From: Streptomyces flavidovirens DSM 40150
Lineage (GTDB): Bacteria > Actinomycetota > Actinomycetes > Streptomycetales > Streptomycetaceae
Assembly (NCBI RefSeq): GCF_000429085.1
Contig: NZ_AUBE01000005.1
Coordinates: forward strand, 62,001-126,000
Length of the DNA: 64,000 nt
Direction of reading: 5' to 3'
Below are positions 35,002-42,351 of this stretch, in pieces. A model generated the notes under the pieces. It saw only the letters and a program-made list of their open reading frames with translations, did no database searches and was not told the DNA's origin. Positions within the stretch are counted from its first letter, which is position 1, and each line of letters starts with the position of its first letter. Position numbers and translations under genes: made by a program.

Positions 35002-35352
35002 TCAGGCGCCCTTCGGGTGGGCGGCACCGGGCGACGCGCCGCGCAGCAGCCGGACGAACCAGCCGAGCGCGAAGGCCTGGATGAGCACGGAGAGCGGCAG
35101 GGCGGCGTACAGGAACCAGGCCGACTCGGCCACACTCTCCCCGAACAGGTCGCCGCCGATGAGGAAGACGAAGATCGTCGGCGTGCTGAGGAGGATCAGC
35201 CACAGCCCGGCGAACGAGGCGTCCTCGTGGGCCACGAAGAGGGTGTCGACCGTGACGAACACCGCGGCCGCCGCGACCAGTGCGAGGTAGACCAGCGAGG
35301 CGGGATTGCGGAACGTCAGGCGCGCGATGTCGTGCGGTCGTCGAGCGGTCAT
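35002..35352 (-). CDS. SCO4225-like membrane protein
   Basis: 116 residues, three to four membrane helices: PASLVYLALVAAAAVFVTVD, GLWLILLSTPTIFVFLIGG, AWFLYAALPLSVLIQAFALG. The loop VDTLFVAHEDASFAG is a recognisable family feature. ATG 35352. It lies between the MDMPI-type and MFS genes, same strand. Function unknown. Confidence 0.65.
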   Translation of the reverse strand: MTARRPHDIARLTFRNPASLVYLALVAAAAVFVTVDTLFVAHEDASFAGLWLILLSTPTIFVFLIGGDLFGESVAESAWFLYAALPLSVLIQAFALGWFVRLLRGASPGAAHPKGA

Positions 35353-35424
35353 GGTGAACTCTCCGTCCAGTGTGGTGCCTCCAGGGTGCGTTCGGGGAGC
35401 AGGGCGCCGCCTGAGTGCGCCTAC

Positions 35425-36663
35425 TCAGGTGCGTCCGTGCGACGACGCGTCGCGGGCCGAGTACCCCAGCAGCGCGGCGGTCGCGGCCAGGATCGCCACC
35501 GTCGTCAGCGCGACGGGCAGCGAGAACCAGTCGGCGAGGAAGCCGATGGCGGGCGGCCCGATCAGCATGCCGCCGTAACCGAGCGTGGACGCCGCCGCGA
35601 CACCGCTCGGGCCGGCCAGCGCGCCCGCCCTGGCGACCGCGACGGGAAAGATGTTCGCGAGGCCGAGCCCGGTCACGGCGAAGCCGAGGAGTGCGGCCCA
35701 GGTGGCGGGCGCGAGTGCCCCGAGCAGCATGCCCGCCGCCGCGAGCGAGCCGCCCGTGACGAGGGTGCGGGTCTGGCCGAGCCGTTCGAGCAGGGTGGTC
35801 CCGCTCAGCCGGCCCACCGCCATGGCCAGCGCGAAGAGGGCGTACCCGGCCGCGGCGACACCCGGGTGGGCGTGGAGGTCCTCCTGGAGGTGCAGGGTGC
35901 CCCACTCGGCGAGTGCCCCTTCGCCGTACGCCGTGCACAGCGCGATCGCGCCGAAGAGCGCGACGGCTTTACGTGCCGTTCCAGGGAGTGGTCGCGGACC
36001 GTTCCCCGGTGCCTCTGGTGAACGGTCCCGCGAACGTTCCGGCGTGGGCGCGGGGTGGCGGAGCAGCGTGGGGCCGGCCGCGGCGGTGACGACGAGCCCG
36101 ATGCCCGTCAGAGCCAGCAGATGGGCGGGGGCGGGAAGTTGCGCCGCGACCAGGCCCCCGAGGCCGGCCCCCGTCATGCCGCCGAGACTGAAGGCGGCGT
36201 GGAAACTCGGCATCACCGGGCGCCGCATGGCCCCGACCAGGTCCACGGCGGCGCTGTTCATCGCGACGTTGATGCCGCCGTACGAGACGCCGAACACCAG
36301 CAGCACGAGGCCGAGCGCGAGCGTCGAGTGCGTCTGTGCGGGCAGCGCGATGCTCAACGACAGCAGTACGCCGCAGGCCACGGTCACCGGGTGGCTGCCG
36401 AAGCTCCGGCACAACCGGCCGGTCAGCATCATCGTGATCACCGCGCCTCCGGACACCCCGAGCAGGGCGAGGCCGAGGTCGCTCGCGGAGGCCCCGGTCT
36501 GTTCCTTGATGGCGGGGATACGGACCACCCAGCCGGCGAAGAGGAAGCCGTCGAGGGCGAAGAACACGGTCAGCGCGGTGCGGAGGCGGGACAGGGAGGC
36601 CGCGGCGGTGTCTGCGCCCTGGCCCCCCGGAAAGGCCGTCCGTGGTTTGTTTAGGTGCGGCAC
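35425..36663 (-). CDS. MFS transporter
   Basis: 412 residues, about twelve membrane helices with a central cytoplasmic loop rich in Pro/Arg (about residues 195-225). Features: ALDGFLFAGWVVRIPAIKEQ near the N-terminus, MLTGRLCRSFGSHPVTVACG (motif A region) and VSYGGINVAMNSAAVDL. The family resembles sugar or drug efflux permeases. GTG 36663 (VPHLNKPRT) was chosen; the much longer frame is antisense to the next gene. Divergent from a ROK repressor only 108 bases away, which likely regulates it. Confidence 0.9.
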   Translation of the reverse strand: MPHLNKPRTAFPGGQGADTAAASLSRLRTALTVFFALDGFLFAGWVVRIPAIKEQTGASASDLGLALLGVSGGAVITMMLTGRLCRSFGSHPVTVACGVLLSLSIALPAQTHSTLALGLVLLVFGVSYGGINVAMNSAAVDLVGAMRRPVMPSFHAAFSLGGMTGAGLGGLVAAQLPAPAHLLALTGIGLVVTAAAGPTLLRHPAPTPERSRDRSPEAPGNGPRPLPGTARKAVALFGAIALCTAYGEGALAEWGTLHLQEDLHAHPGVAAAGYALFALAMAVGRLSGTTLLERLGQTRTLVTGGSLAAAGMLLGALAPATWAALLGFAVTGLGLANIFPVAVARAGALAGPSGVAAASTLGYGGMLIGPPAIGFLADWFSLPVALTTVAILAATAALLGYSARDASSHGRT

Positions 36664-36771
36664 AAAGTCACCATAGGGGCCATCCGGAATCCGTACAAGG
36701 CAGGTGGTCAGCGCCACGGGCAACCGGAGCCGGACCCGGACGATCTTCCCCGGCGTGGGAGACTCGGCCCC

Positions 36772-38004
36772 ATGAACGGGAAGGCGACCACCATCAGAAC
36801 GAGGCTGGAGAGAGGCCGGAGCGCGCTCGGGCCCGCCCTGGAACTGGTGCACACGGGACGGGCGCCCACCCGCGCCGTCCTCACCGCCGAGCTCGGCGTC
36901 ACCAGGGCCACCGCCGGAGCGGTCGCCGCCGAGCTGGAAGCCCTCGGGCTGATCCAGGTCGACTCCCGGCCGGGAGCGGCGGCAGGTTCGCAGGGCCGCC
37001 CCTCGCACCGGCTGGCCGTCAACGACTCGGGCCCCGTCGTCCTGGCCGCGCAGATCCACGCCGACGGCTACCGCGCGGCGCTGGTGGGCCTCGGCGGCCG
37101 TACCGTCGCGACCGCGCCCGGCTGTGAGACGGTCTCCGCCGACCCGGCGCAGGTCCTCGGAGCGGTGGTGGAGGCCGGTGCCGTACTGCTGCGCGAGAGC
37201 GGCCGCCGTTGCGTGGGCGCGGGCCTCGCCGTGCCGTCCGCCGTGGCCGAACCGGAGGGCACGGCCCTCAACCCGCTGCACGTCGCCTGGCCCGCCGGCT
37301 CCCCGGTCCGCGACATCTTCGCCGAGCAGGTACGCGCCGCCGGCATCGCGGGCCCCGCCTTCGCGGGCAACGATGTCAACCTCGCCGCACTCGCCGAGCA
37401 CCGCCACGGCGCGGGCCGCGGCGCCCAGCACCTCCTGTGCGTCGCCACGGGCCACCGCGGCGTCGGCGGCGCACTGGTCGTCGACGGCCGCCTGCACACG
37501 GGCAGTTCGGGCCTCGCACTCGAAGTCGGCCACCTCACGGTCAACCCCGACGGCCGCCCCTGCTACTGCGGCGGCCGCGGCTGCCTCGACGTCGAAACCG
37601 ACCCGCTGGCCTTCCTCACCGCGGCCGGCCGCGACCCCGGCCCCGAGGTCTCGCTGCTCCAGCAGTCCCGCGAGCTGCTGCGCGGACAGTACGACGACCC
37701 GGCGATCCGGGCCGCGGGCGAGGAGCTGATCGACCGCCTGGGCCTCGGCCTCGCCGGACTCGTGAACATCCTCAACCCCGACCGCATCATCCTCGGCGGC
37801 CTCCACCGCGAGCTGCTCGACGCCGACCCCGAGCGGCTGCGCGCCGTCGTCGCCGACCGCAGCCTGTGGGGACGAAGCGGCGGCGTACCCATCCTGCCGT
37901 GCACGCTGGACCACAACAGCCTCGTCGGAGCAGCCGAGTTGGCCTGGCAGCCGGTACTCGACGACCCGCTCGGCGCGCTCGCGGTCTCGCGGGAGCCCGC
38001 ATGA
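36772..38004 (+). CDS. ROK-family transcriptional repressor (NagC/XylR type)
   Basis: 410 residues. N-terminal winged helix (about 20-70) with RAVLTAELGVTRATAGAVAA, then a ROK domain with CVATGHRGVGGALVVDGRL, LEVGHLTVNPDGRPCYCGGR and GCLDVETDP (zinc CxCGxxGCxE). ATG 36772. The DxGxT ATP motif is degenerate (VLAAQIHADGYRAALVGLGG), as expected of regulators that lost kinase activity. Likely represses the divergent MFS gene in response to a sugar. Confidence 0.9.
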   Translation: MNGKATTIRTRLERGRSALGPALELVHTGRAPTRAVLTAELGVTRATAGAVAAELEALGLIQVDSRPGAAAGSQGRPSHRLAVNDSGPVVLAAQIHADGYRAALVGLGGRTVATAPGCETVSADPAQVLGAVVEAGAVLLRESGRRCVGAGLAVPSAVAEPEGTALNPLHVAWPAGSPVRDIFAEQVRAAGIAGPAFAGNDVNLAALAEHRHGAGRGAQHLLCVATGHRGVGGALVVDGRLHTGSSGLALEVGHLTVNPDGRPCYCGGRGCLDVETDPLAFLTAAGRDPGPEVSLLQQSRELLRGQYDDPAIRAAGEELIDRLGLGLAGLVNILNPDRIILGGLHRELLDADPERLRAVVADRSLWGRSGGVPILPCTLDHNSLVGAAELAWQPVLDDPLGALAVSREPA

Positions 38005-38076
38005 CCGCGACGTACTCGCCCATCGCGCCCCGCGACGGCGCTCTCGCCCGGTTCGCCCGGTTCGCCCGACCGACGG

Positions 38077-38145
38077 TCAGCCGCTGAGGAACTCCGCGCC
38101 GAACGCGCGCTCCGCGTAGCCCGAGGCAATGCCCGTATCGCGCAT
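38077..38145 (-). CDS. Possible 22-aa peptide
   Basis: ATG 38145 to TGA 38077 encodes MRDTGIASGYAERAFGAEFL plus two residues, with GGCGACGGG directly upstream. It lies after the terminator of the RsbW-like gene. No homologue known to me; it may be chance. Confidence 0.2.
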   Translation of the reverse strand: MRDTGIASGYAERAFGAEFLSG

Positions 38146-38190
38146 CCCGTCGCCTGCTCTTGCGCCGTACGGGTGGGAACAGGACCGCCG

Positions 38191-38218
38191 TTGCCCGCGG
38201 CTCGCGCCGCGGGCAACG
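38191..38218 (-). terminator. Hairpin after the RsbW-like gene
   Basis: GTTGCCCGCGGC (38191-38202), loop TCGC, GCCGCGGGCAAC (38207-38218). Perfect 12-bp stem 27 bases past the stop of the minus-strand gene. Confidence 0.85.
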
Positions 38219-38245
38219 GCCCTGGTGGCGGCGCCCGCCTTCCCG

Positions 38246-38776
38246 TCAGCCCACTACGGCGGACCGGGCGGCGGTGGGCGCGTGCGTCTCCGGGATGACC
38301 TCGTGATCCGCCCCGGCGTGCGAGAACGGTCCGTCGGTCGTCGCTCCGTACACGGGGTACGGCGGCAGATCCGCGGCGGTAGCCGGCGTGGGCAGCGTGA
38401 ACCACACGACCTTCCCGGCGTCGCCCTGCGGGCGTACGCCCCAGCTCTCGCTGACCGCCTCGATCAGAGCGAGACCGCGCCCGCTCGTCTCGGACGCGCC
38501 GGCCGCACGGACGGTGGGCAGACGCGGATCGTGGTCGTGGACGGACACCGTCAGGCGGTCGAGCAGCAGCTCGATCTCCACGGTGCACATCTTGTCCGGC
38601 TCTGCGTGCCGGTGGACGTTGGTCAGCAATTCGGTGACGCCGAGCGCCGCCGGGTCTATCAAGGGATCCAAATGCCAGTAGCGCAATTGCGCCGAGATGA
38701 TTCTGCGGACCTGACCGATCCGCGACGGCAGGGCCTGGAGCTCCACCGTGCAGTGCCTGCTTGGCTCGCTGATCAC
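38246..38776 (-). CDS. RsbW/SpoIIAB-like ATP-binding protein
   Basis: 176 residues. GHKL ATPase fold of the HATPase_c_2 type: RRIISAQLRYWHLDPLID, the N-box ALGVTELLTNVHRHAEPD, SVHDHDPRLP and the G-box SGRGLALIEAVSESWGV. Streptomycetes carry dozens of such small anti-sigma-like kinases, which act on sigma or anti-anti-sigma partners. A 45-residue Pro/Ala tail follows the domain. GTG 38776. No sigma or STAS gene adjacent. Confidence 0.9.
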   Translation of the reverse strand: MISEPSRHCTVELQALPSRIGQVRRIISAQLRYWHLDPLIDPAALGVTELLTNVHRHAEPDKMCTVEIELLLDRLTVSVHDHDPRLPTVRAAGASETSGRGLALIEAVSESWGVRPQGDAGKVVWFTLPTPATAADLPPYPVYGATTDGPFSHAGADHEVIPETHAPTAARSAVVG

Positions 38777-38942
38777 GGCTGCGACTCCCCGAATAGGTCC
38801 GGAAGAAGACGAAGGACGGATCCAGCAGTGGCTGTCTGCTGTTTGGTCCGGCGGGGCTGGTTCTCAGCGTTACCGCCGTTGCACCCTGAGTGATGTGAGA
38901 CCAGGGTCACCCGGCCGGTACGGCTCCGCAACTCGCATTCCA

Positions 38943-39287
38943 TCAGTCCAGCGAATCCTGTACGCCGTGCACGTGGCGTACATCCTGTGCGCTGCGCACG
39001 GCTTCCAGGAACCGTCCGGCCAGTTCCTCACCGTCCTTGGCGGGCCCGCGCTGACCCATGGTCAGCCGGTACCGGGTGCCATTGACTGTGGCCACCATGC
39101 TGTCGTCTCCGGCGAACCACGGCCTCCCCGCGGTCACGGAGCTCAGGGGTGCACTGTCGATCTCCAGTCCGGTGCTCGTCAGCAGGACCAGCCTGCCGTC
39201 CTTGACCAGCACCTGGCCGGCCTTGGTCAGTGAGCGGGGCCAGCGCCCTATCCGTACGCCCGTAGCACTGAACTCGGGCTCCGCCAT
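38943..39287 (-). CDS. Small conserved-looking protein of unknown function
   Basis: 114 residues, mostly beta strand: GQVLVKDGRLVLLTSTGLEI, TAGRPWFAGDDSMVATVNGT, then a C-terminal helix ELAGRFLEAVRSAQ. The pattern suggests a PH-like small barrel. ATG 39287 with AAGGGGG upstream. The gap to the RsbW-like gene (38777-38942) shows nothing clear; upstream bases 39288-39578 hold only the divergent promoter region with Cds1. Confidence 0.7.
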   Translation of the reverse strand: MAEPEFSATGVRIGRWPRSLTKAGQVLVKDGRLVLLTSTGLEIDSAPLSSVTAGRPWFAGDDSMVATVNGTRYRLTMGQRGPAKDGEELAGRFLEAVRSAQDVRHVHGVQDSLD

Positions 39288-39578
39288 TCCACTTCGCCCC
39301 CTTCGCGCAGGTGTCCTCTTCGCGCAGGTGTCCTGCTGGGCAGTCTGCACAAGGCCGGGCCCGCGCACCAGAGGCCCTCGGTGATCCGCTGATGATGCGC
39401 GTGAGCGCACCGCCCTTGGGTGCCACCCGGCACCGACCCGCCCCACAAGCGATCCCTATGGCTGCCCAAAGGCAACGTTGGTGCAGGTGAGAGGCTTAAA
39501 GTGGCAGCCGGGGACCGGAGTCTCCGGGGCAGGACCAGACGGCTGCCCAGGGGGACGCTACGACGAGGAGTGGCCCGC

Positions 39579-40715
39579 ATGAGCACCACTGACCAGGCAC
39601 GTACCGGCAGCAACGCCATGGCGACGATCGACGTGGACCGCAGCGATCCGGAATACCGGGCCTGGCTGAAGGAAGCCGTCCGCAAGGTCCAGGCGGACGC
39701 CAACCGCTCCGCCGACACGCACCTGCTGCGCTTCCCGCTGCCCGAGGCGTGGGGGATCGACCTGTACCTCAAGGACGAGTCCACCCACCCCACCGGCAGC
39801 CTCAAGCACCGGCTCGCCCGGTCGCTCTTCCTCTACGGCCTGTGCAACGGCTGGATCAGGCCCGGCAAGCCCGTGATCGAGGCGTCCAGCGGCTCGACCG
39901 CCGTCTCAGAGGCGTACTTCGCGATGCTGATCGGCGTGCCCTTCATCGCGGTGATGCCGCGCACCACCAGCCCCGAGAAGATCCGGCTGATCGAATTCCA
40001 CGGCGGGCAGTGCCACTTCGTCGACGACTCCCGGAAGATGTACGAGGAGTCGGCCGCCCTCGCCGCCAGGACCGGCGGACACTACATGGACCAGTTCACC
40101 TATGCGGAACGTGCCACCGACTGGCGCGGCAACAACAACATCGCCGAATCCGTCTACCAGCAGCTGAGGCTGGAGAGGTACCCGGAACCGGCCTGGATCG
40201 TCGCCACCGCCGGGACGGGAGGCACCTCGGCGACGATCGCGCGCTACGTCCATTACATGCAGTACGACACGCGCATCTGCGTACCCGACCCGGAGAACTC
40301 GTGTTTCTTCGACGGCTGGACCCGGAGCGACCCGGGTGCCACGAGCGATTGCGGTTCGCGCATCGAGGGCATCGGCAGGCCGCGCATGGAGCCGAGCTTC
40401 GTACCCGGCGCCGTCGACCGGATGATGAAGGTGCCGGACGCGGCGAGCGTGGCGGCCGTACGGGCGCTGGAGCGGGCCATCGGCCGCAAGGCGGGCGGTT
40501 CCACCGGGACGGGGCTGTGGAGCGCGCTGAAGATCATCGCGGGCATGGTCGCGGAGGGGCGCAAGGGCAGCGTCGTCACGCTGATCTGCGACCCGGGCGA
40601 CCGCTACCTCGACAAGTACTACTCGGACGCCTGGCTCGCCGAACAGGGCCTGGACATCGCCCCGTACAGCGCCGCGATCGACCAGTTCCTGACAACCGGC
40701 GAATGGCCCTGCTGA
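39579..40715 (+). CDS. cds1: PLP-dependent L-cysteine desulfhydrase (Cds1-like)
   Basis: 378 residues, fold-type II PLP enzyme. The Schiff-base lysine is in [20 protein letters not shown], the substrate loop in [20 protein letters not shown], and the phosphate-binding glycines in [17 protein letters not shown]. The family converts L-cysteine to H2S, pyruvate and ammonia and aids redox balance in mycobacteria. ATG 39579 with GAGGAG 8 bases before. Monocistronic, convergent with an SRPBCC gene over a GCTGAC-rich junction. Confidence 0.85.
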   Translation: MSTTDQARTGSNAMATIDVDRSDPEYRAWLKEAVRKVQADANRSADTHLLRFPLPEAWGIDLYLKDESTHPTGSLKHRLARSLFLYGLCNGWIRPGKPVIEASSGSTAVSEAYFAMLIGVPFIAVMPRTTSPEKIRLIEFHGGQCHFVDDSRKMYEESAALAARTGGHYMDQFTYAERATDWRGNNNIAESVYQQLRLERYPEPAWIVATAGTGGTSATIARYVHYMQYDTRICVPDPENSCFFDGWTRSDPGATSDCGSRIEGIGRPRMEPSFVPGAVDRMMKVPDAASVAAVRALERAIGRKAGGSTGTGLWSALKIIAGMVAEGRKGSVVTLICDPGDRYLDKYYSDAWLAEQGLDIAPYSAAIDQFLTTGEWPC

Positions 40716-40744
40716 CCGCTGACCTGACTGCTGACCGCTGACTG

Positions 40745-41233
40745 CTACGCGGGCGTGGAAGCAAGCCGCTGGTCGAGCGCGCGCACCGCGTCGCGGAAGG
40801 CTCTTCCCAGCCCCGGCCGGCCGAGGCGCAGCGCCAGCCTGAGCGGCGCCGGTCCCGCCGCCGCGAAAGTCCACCGCACCCGTGTGCCCGTACCGGCAGG
40901 ACCGGCCGGAGTCAGCCGCCACTCCTCCAGCAGCGCCCGTATCGCCGGAGCGTTGGTCACGTCGACACGGTAGGCGTACCGCTCGCCGGGCTCCGAGGCC
41001 AGGATCGTCTCCTGGAAGCGGATGCCGCCCTTGAGGCGCACTTCGCGCCCGGCGCCGCCCGCCGTGGGCCGGCACATCGTCACCGCGCCGAACCAAGCGG
41101 GCCAGCCGGTGACGTCCTCGGCGAGTGCCCGGTGGACGGCTTCCGGTGGCGCGGAAAGGCCGGCCGTGAAGACGAGGCGCGTCGGAGCGGTCCCGACGAA
41201 GTCGAGTTCCACAGGGCGGAGTCGGCGTGCCAT
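40745..41233 (-). CDS. SRPBCC (polyketide cyclase/START-like) protein
   Basis: 162 residues. Helix-grip fold: LVFTAGLSAPPEAVHRALAE, the WPAWFGAVTMCRP turn, GIRFQETILASEPGERYAYR and a C-terminal long helix. It would bind a hydrophobic ligand. Same strand as and downstream of a DeoR regulator. ATG 41233. Function unassigned. Confidence 0.85.
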   Translation of the reverse strand: MARRLRPVELDFVGTAPTRLVFTAGLSAPPEAVHRALAEDVTGWPAWFGAVTMCRPTAGGAGREVRLKGGIRFQETILASEPGERYAYRVDVTNAPAIRALLEEWRLTPAGPAGTGTRVRWTFAAAGPAPLRLALRLGRPGLGRAFRDAVRALDQRLASTPA

Positions 41234-41293
41234 GGGATGTGTACCCCCAGCGGTTCGGTGGTGGACCGGATGTCTGCAGTCAGTTGTCTGCTG

Positions 41294-42145
41294 TCAGATG
41301 TCCGCGGAGCCGGCGTCCTCGGACCGGGGCTCGCCCGCGACCACCAGACCCGGCAGGTGCTCGGCCATCTCGTCACGGGCCTCGGCGGACAGCCCGCCGT
41401 CCGTCACGAGCGTGTCGACCTCGTCGAGCGTCGCGAACGAACTCAGGCCCACCGTGCCCCACTTGGTGTGATCCGCGACCACGACCACCCGCCGCGCGGA
41501 CCGCACGAGACGACGGTTCGTCTCCGCCTCCGCGAGATTCGGGGTCGAGAGCCCCGCCTCGACCGAGATGCCGTGCACCCCGAGGAACAGCACATCGAAG
41601 TGGAGTGTGCGGATCGCCTGGTCGGCGACCGGACCCACCAGCGAGTCCGACGGCGTCCGTACGCCGCCGGTGAGCACCACCGTGGCCGCGCCGGGACGCG
41701 GCCCCTTCCCGTCGCCCGCCCGCTGCGCGGTGTGGAACACGTCGGCGACCCGCACCGAGTTGGTCACCACCGTCAGGTCCGGCACCTCCAGCAGGTGCTG
41801 GGCGAGCGCGTACGTCGTCGTACCGCCGGACAGCGCGATCGCGCTGCCGGGCACCGCCATCGCCGCGGCCGCCCGCGCGATGTCCTCCTTGGCGCTCAGC
41901 TCCAGGGCCGACTTCGCCTCGAAACCGGGCTCGTGCGTACTCGCCTCGACCACCGGCACCGCGCCGCCGTGCACCTTCTCCACGACACCCTGCCGCGCCA
42001 GCGCGTCCAGGTCCCGGCGGACCGTCATGTCCGAGACGTTGAGCTGCCTGGTGAGCTCTTGGACCCGGACACCGCCGCGGCGTCTGACTTCGTCGAGGAT
42101 CAAGGCACGACGCTGCTCCGCGAGCAGGTTCTGACTGTCGGTCAC
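41294..42145 (-). CDS. DeoR-family transcriptional regulator
   Basis: 283 residues. N-terminal HTH: AEQRRALILDEVRRRGGVRV, then LTRQLNVSDMTVRRDLDALA and VEKVHGGAV. The C-terminal sugar-phosphate sensor domain contains AIALSGGTTTYALAQHL, VVTNSVRVADVF and VFLFL-type strands ending with VVVVADHTKWG. GTG 42145. Regulates sugar metabolism genes, none of which are adjacent. Confidence 0.92.
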   Translation of the reverse strand: MTDSQNLLAEQRRALILDEVRRRGGVRVQELTRQLNVSDMTVRRDLDALARQGVVEKVHGGAVPVVEASTHEPGFEAKSALELSAKEDIARAAAAMAVPGSAIALSGGTTTYALAQHLLEVPDLTVVTNSVRVADVFHTAQRAGDGKGPRPGAATVVLTGGVRTPSDSLVGPVADQAIRTLHFDVLFLGVHGISVEAGLSTPNLAEAETNRRLVRSARRVVVVADHTKWGTVGLSSFATLDEVDTLVTDGGLSAEARDEMAEHLPGLVVAGEPRSEDAGSADI

Positions 42146-42351
42146 GTGCGGTCCGGTCCCTTCGTTCCGTTGTACGGGCCTGGGGATTGCTCATCCTCGC
42201 ACGGGTGCGCGGAAGCCGGACCTCGGGGAGATTCGGTGAGATTCGGCGAGTGCCGTGTCACGGCCGCCCATGATCCGGGATCCTTGAGCGGCCGCGCCGT
42301 GCGCGGAAGACGATTCTCCCGATCCTCCCACCACGAGAGCGAGCCACAGAA

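Noticed and set aside
34333..36021. 562-aa plus-strand frame opposite MDMPI, SCO4225-like and MFS genes
   Set aside because: Antisense Arg/Glu/Gly-rich shadow spanning several real genes.
36664..37914. 417-residue upstream extension of the MFS gene
   Set aside because: Antisense to the ROK repressor and lacking membrane helices.
38001..38087. 28-aa frame overlapping the ROK repressor stop (ATGA)
   Set aside because: No ribosome site, Arg/Ala/Pro composition typical of shadow frames.
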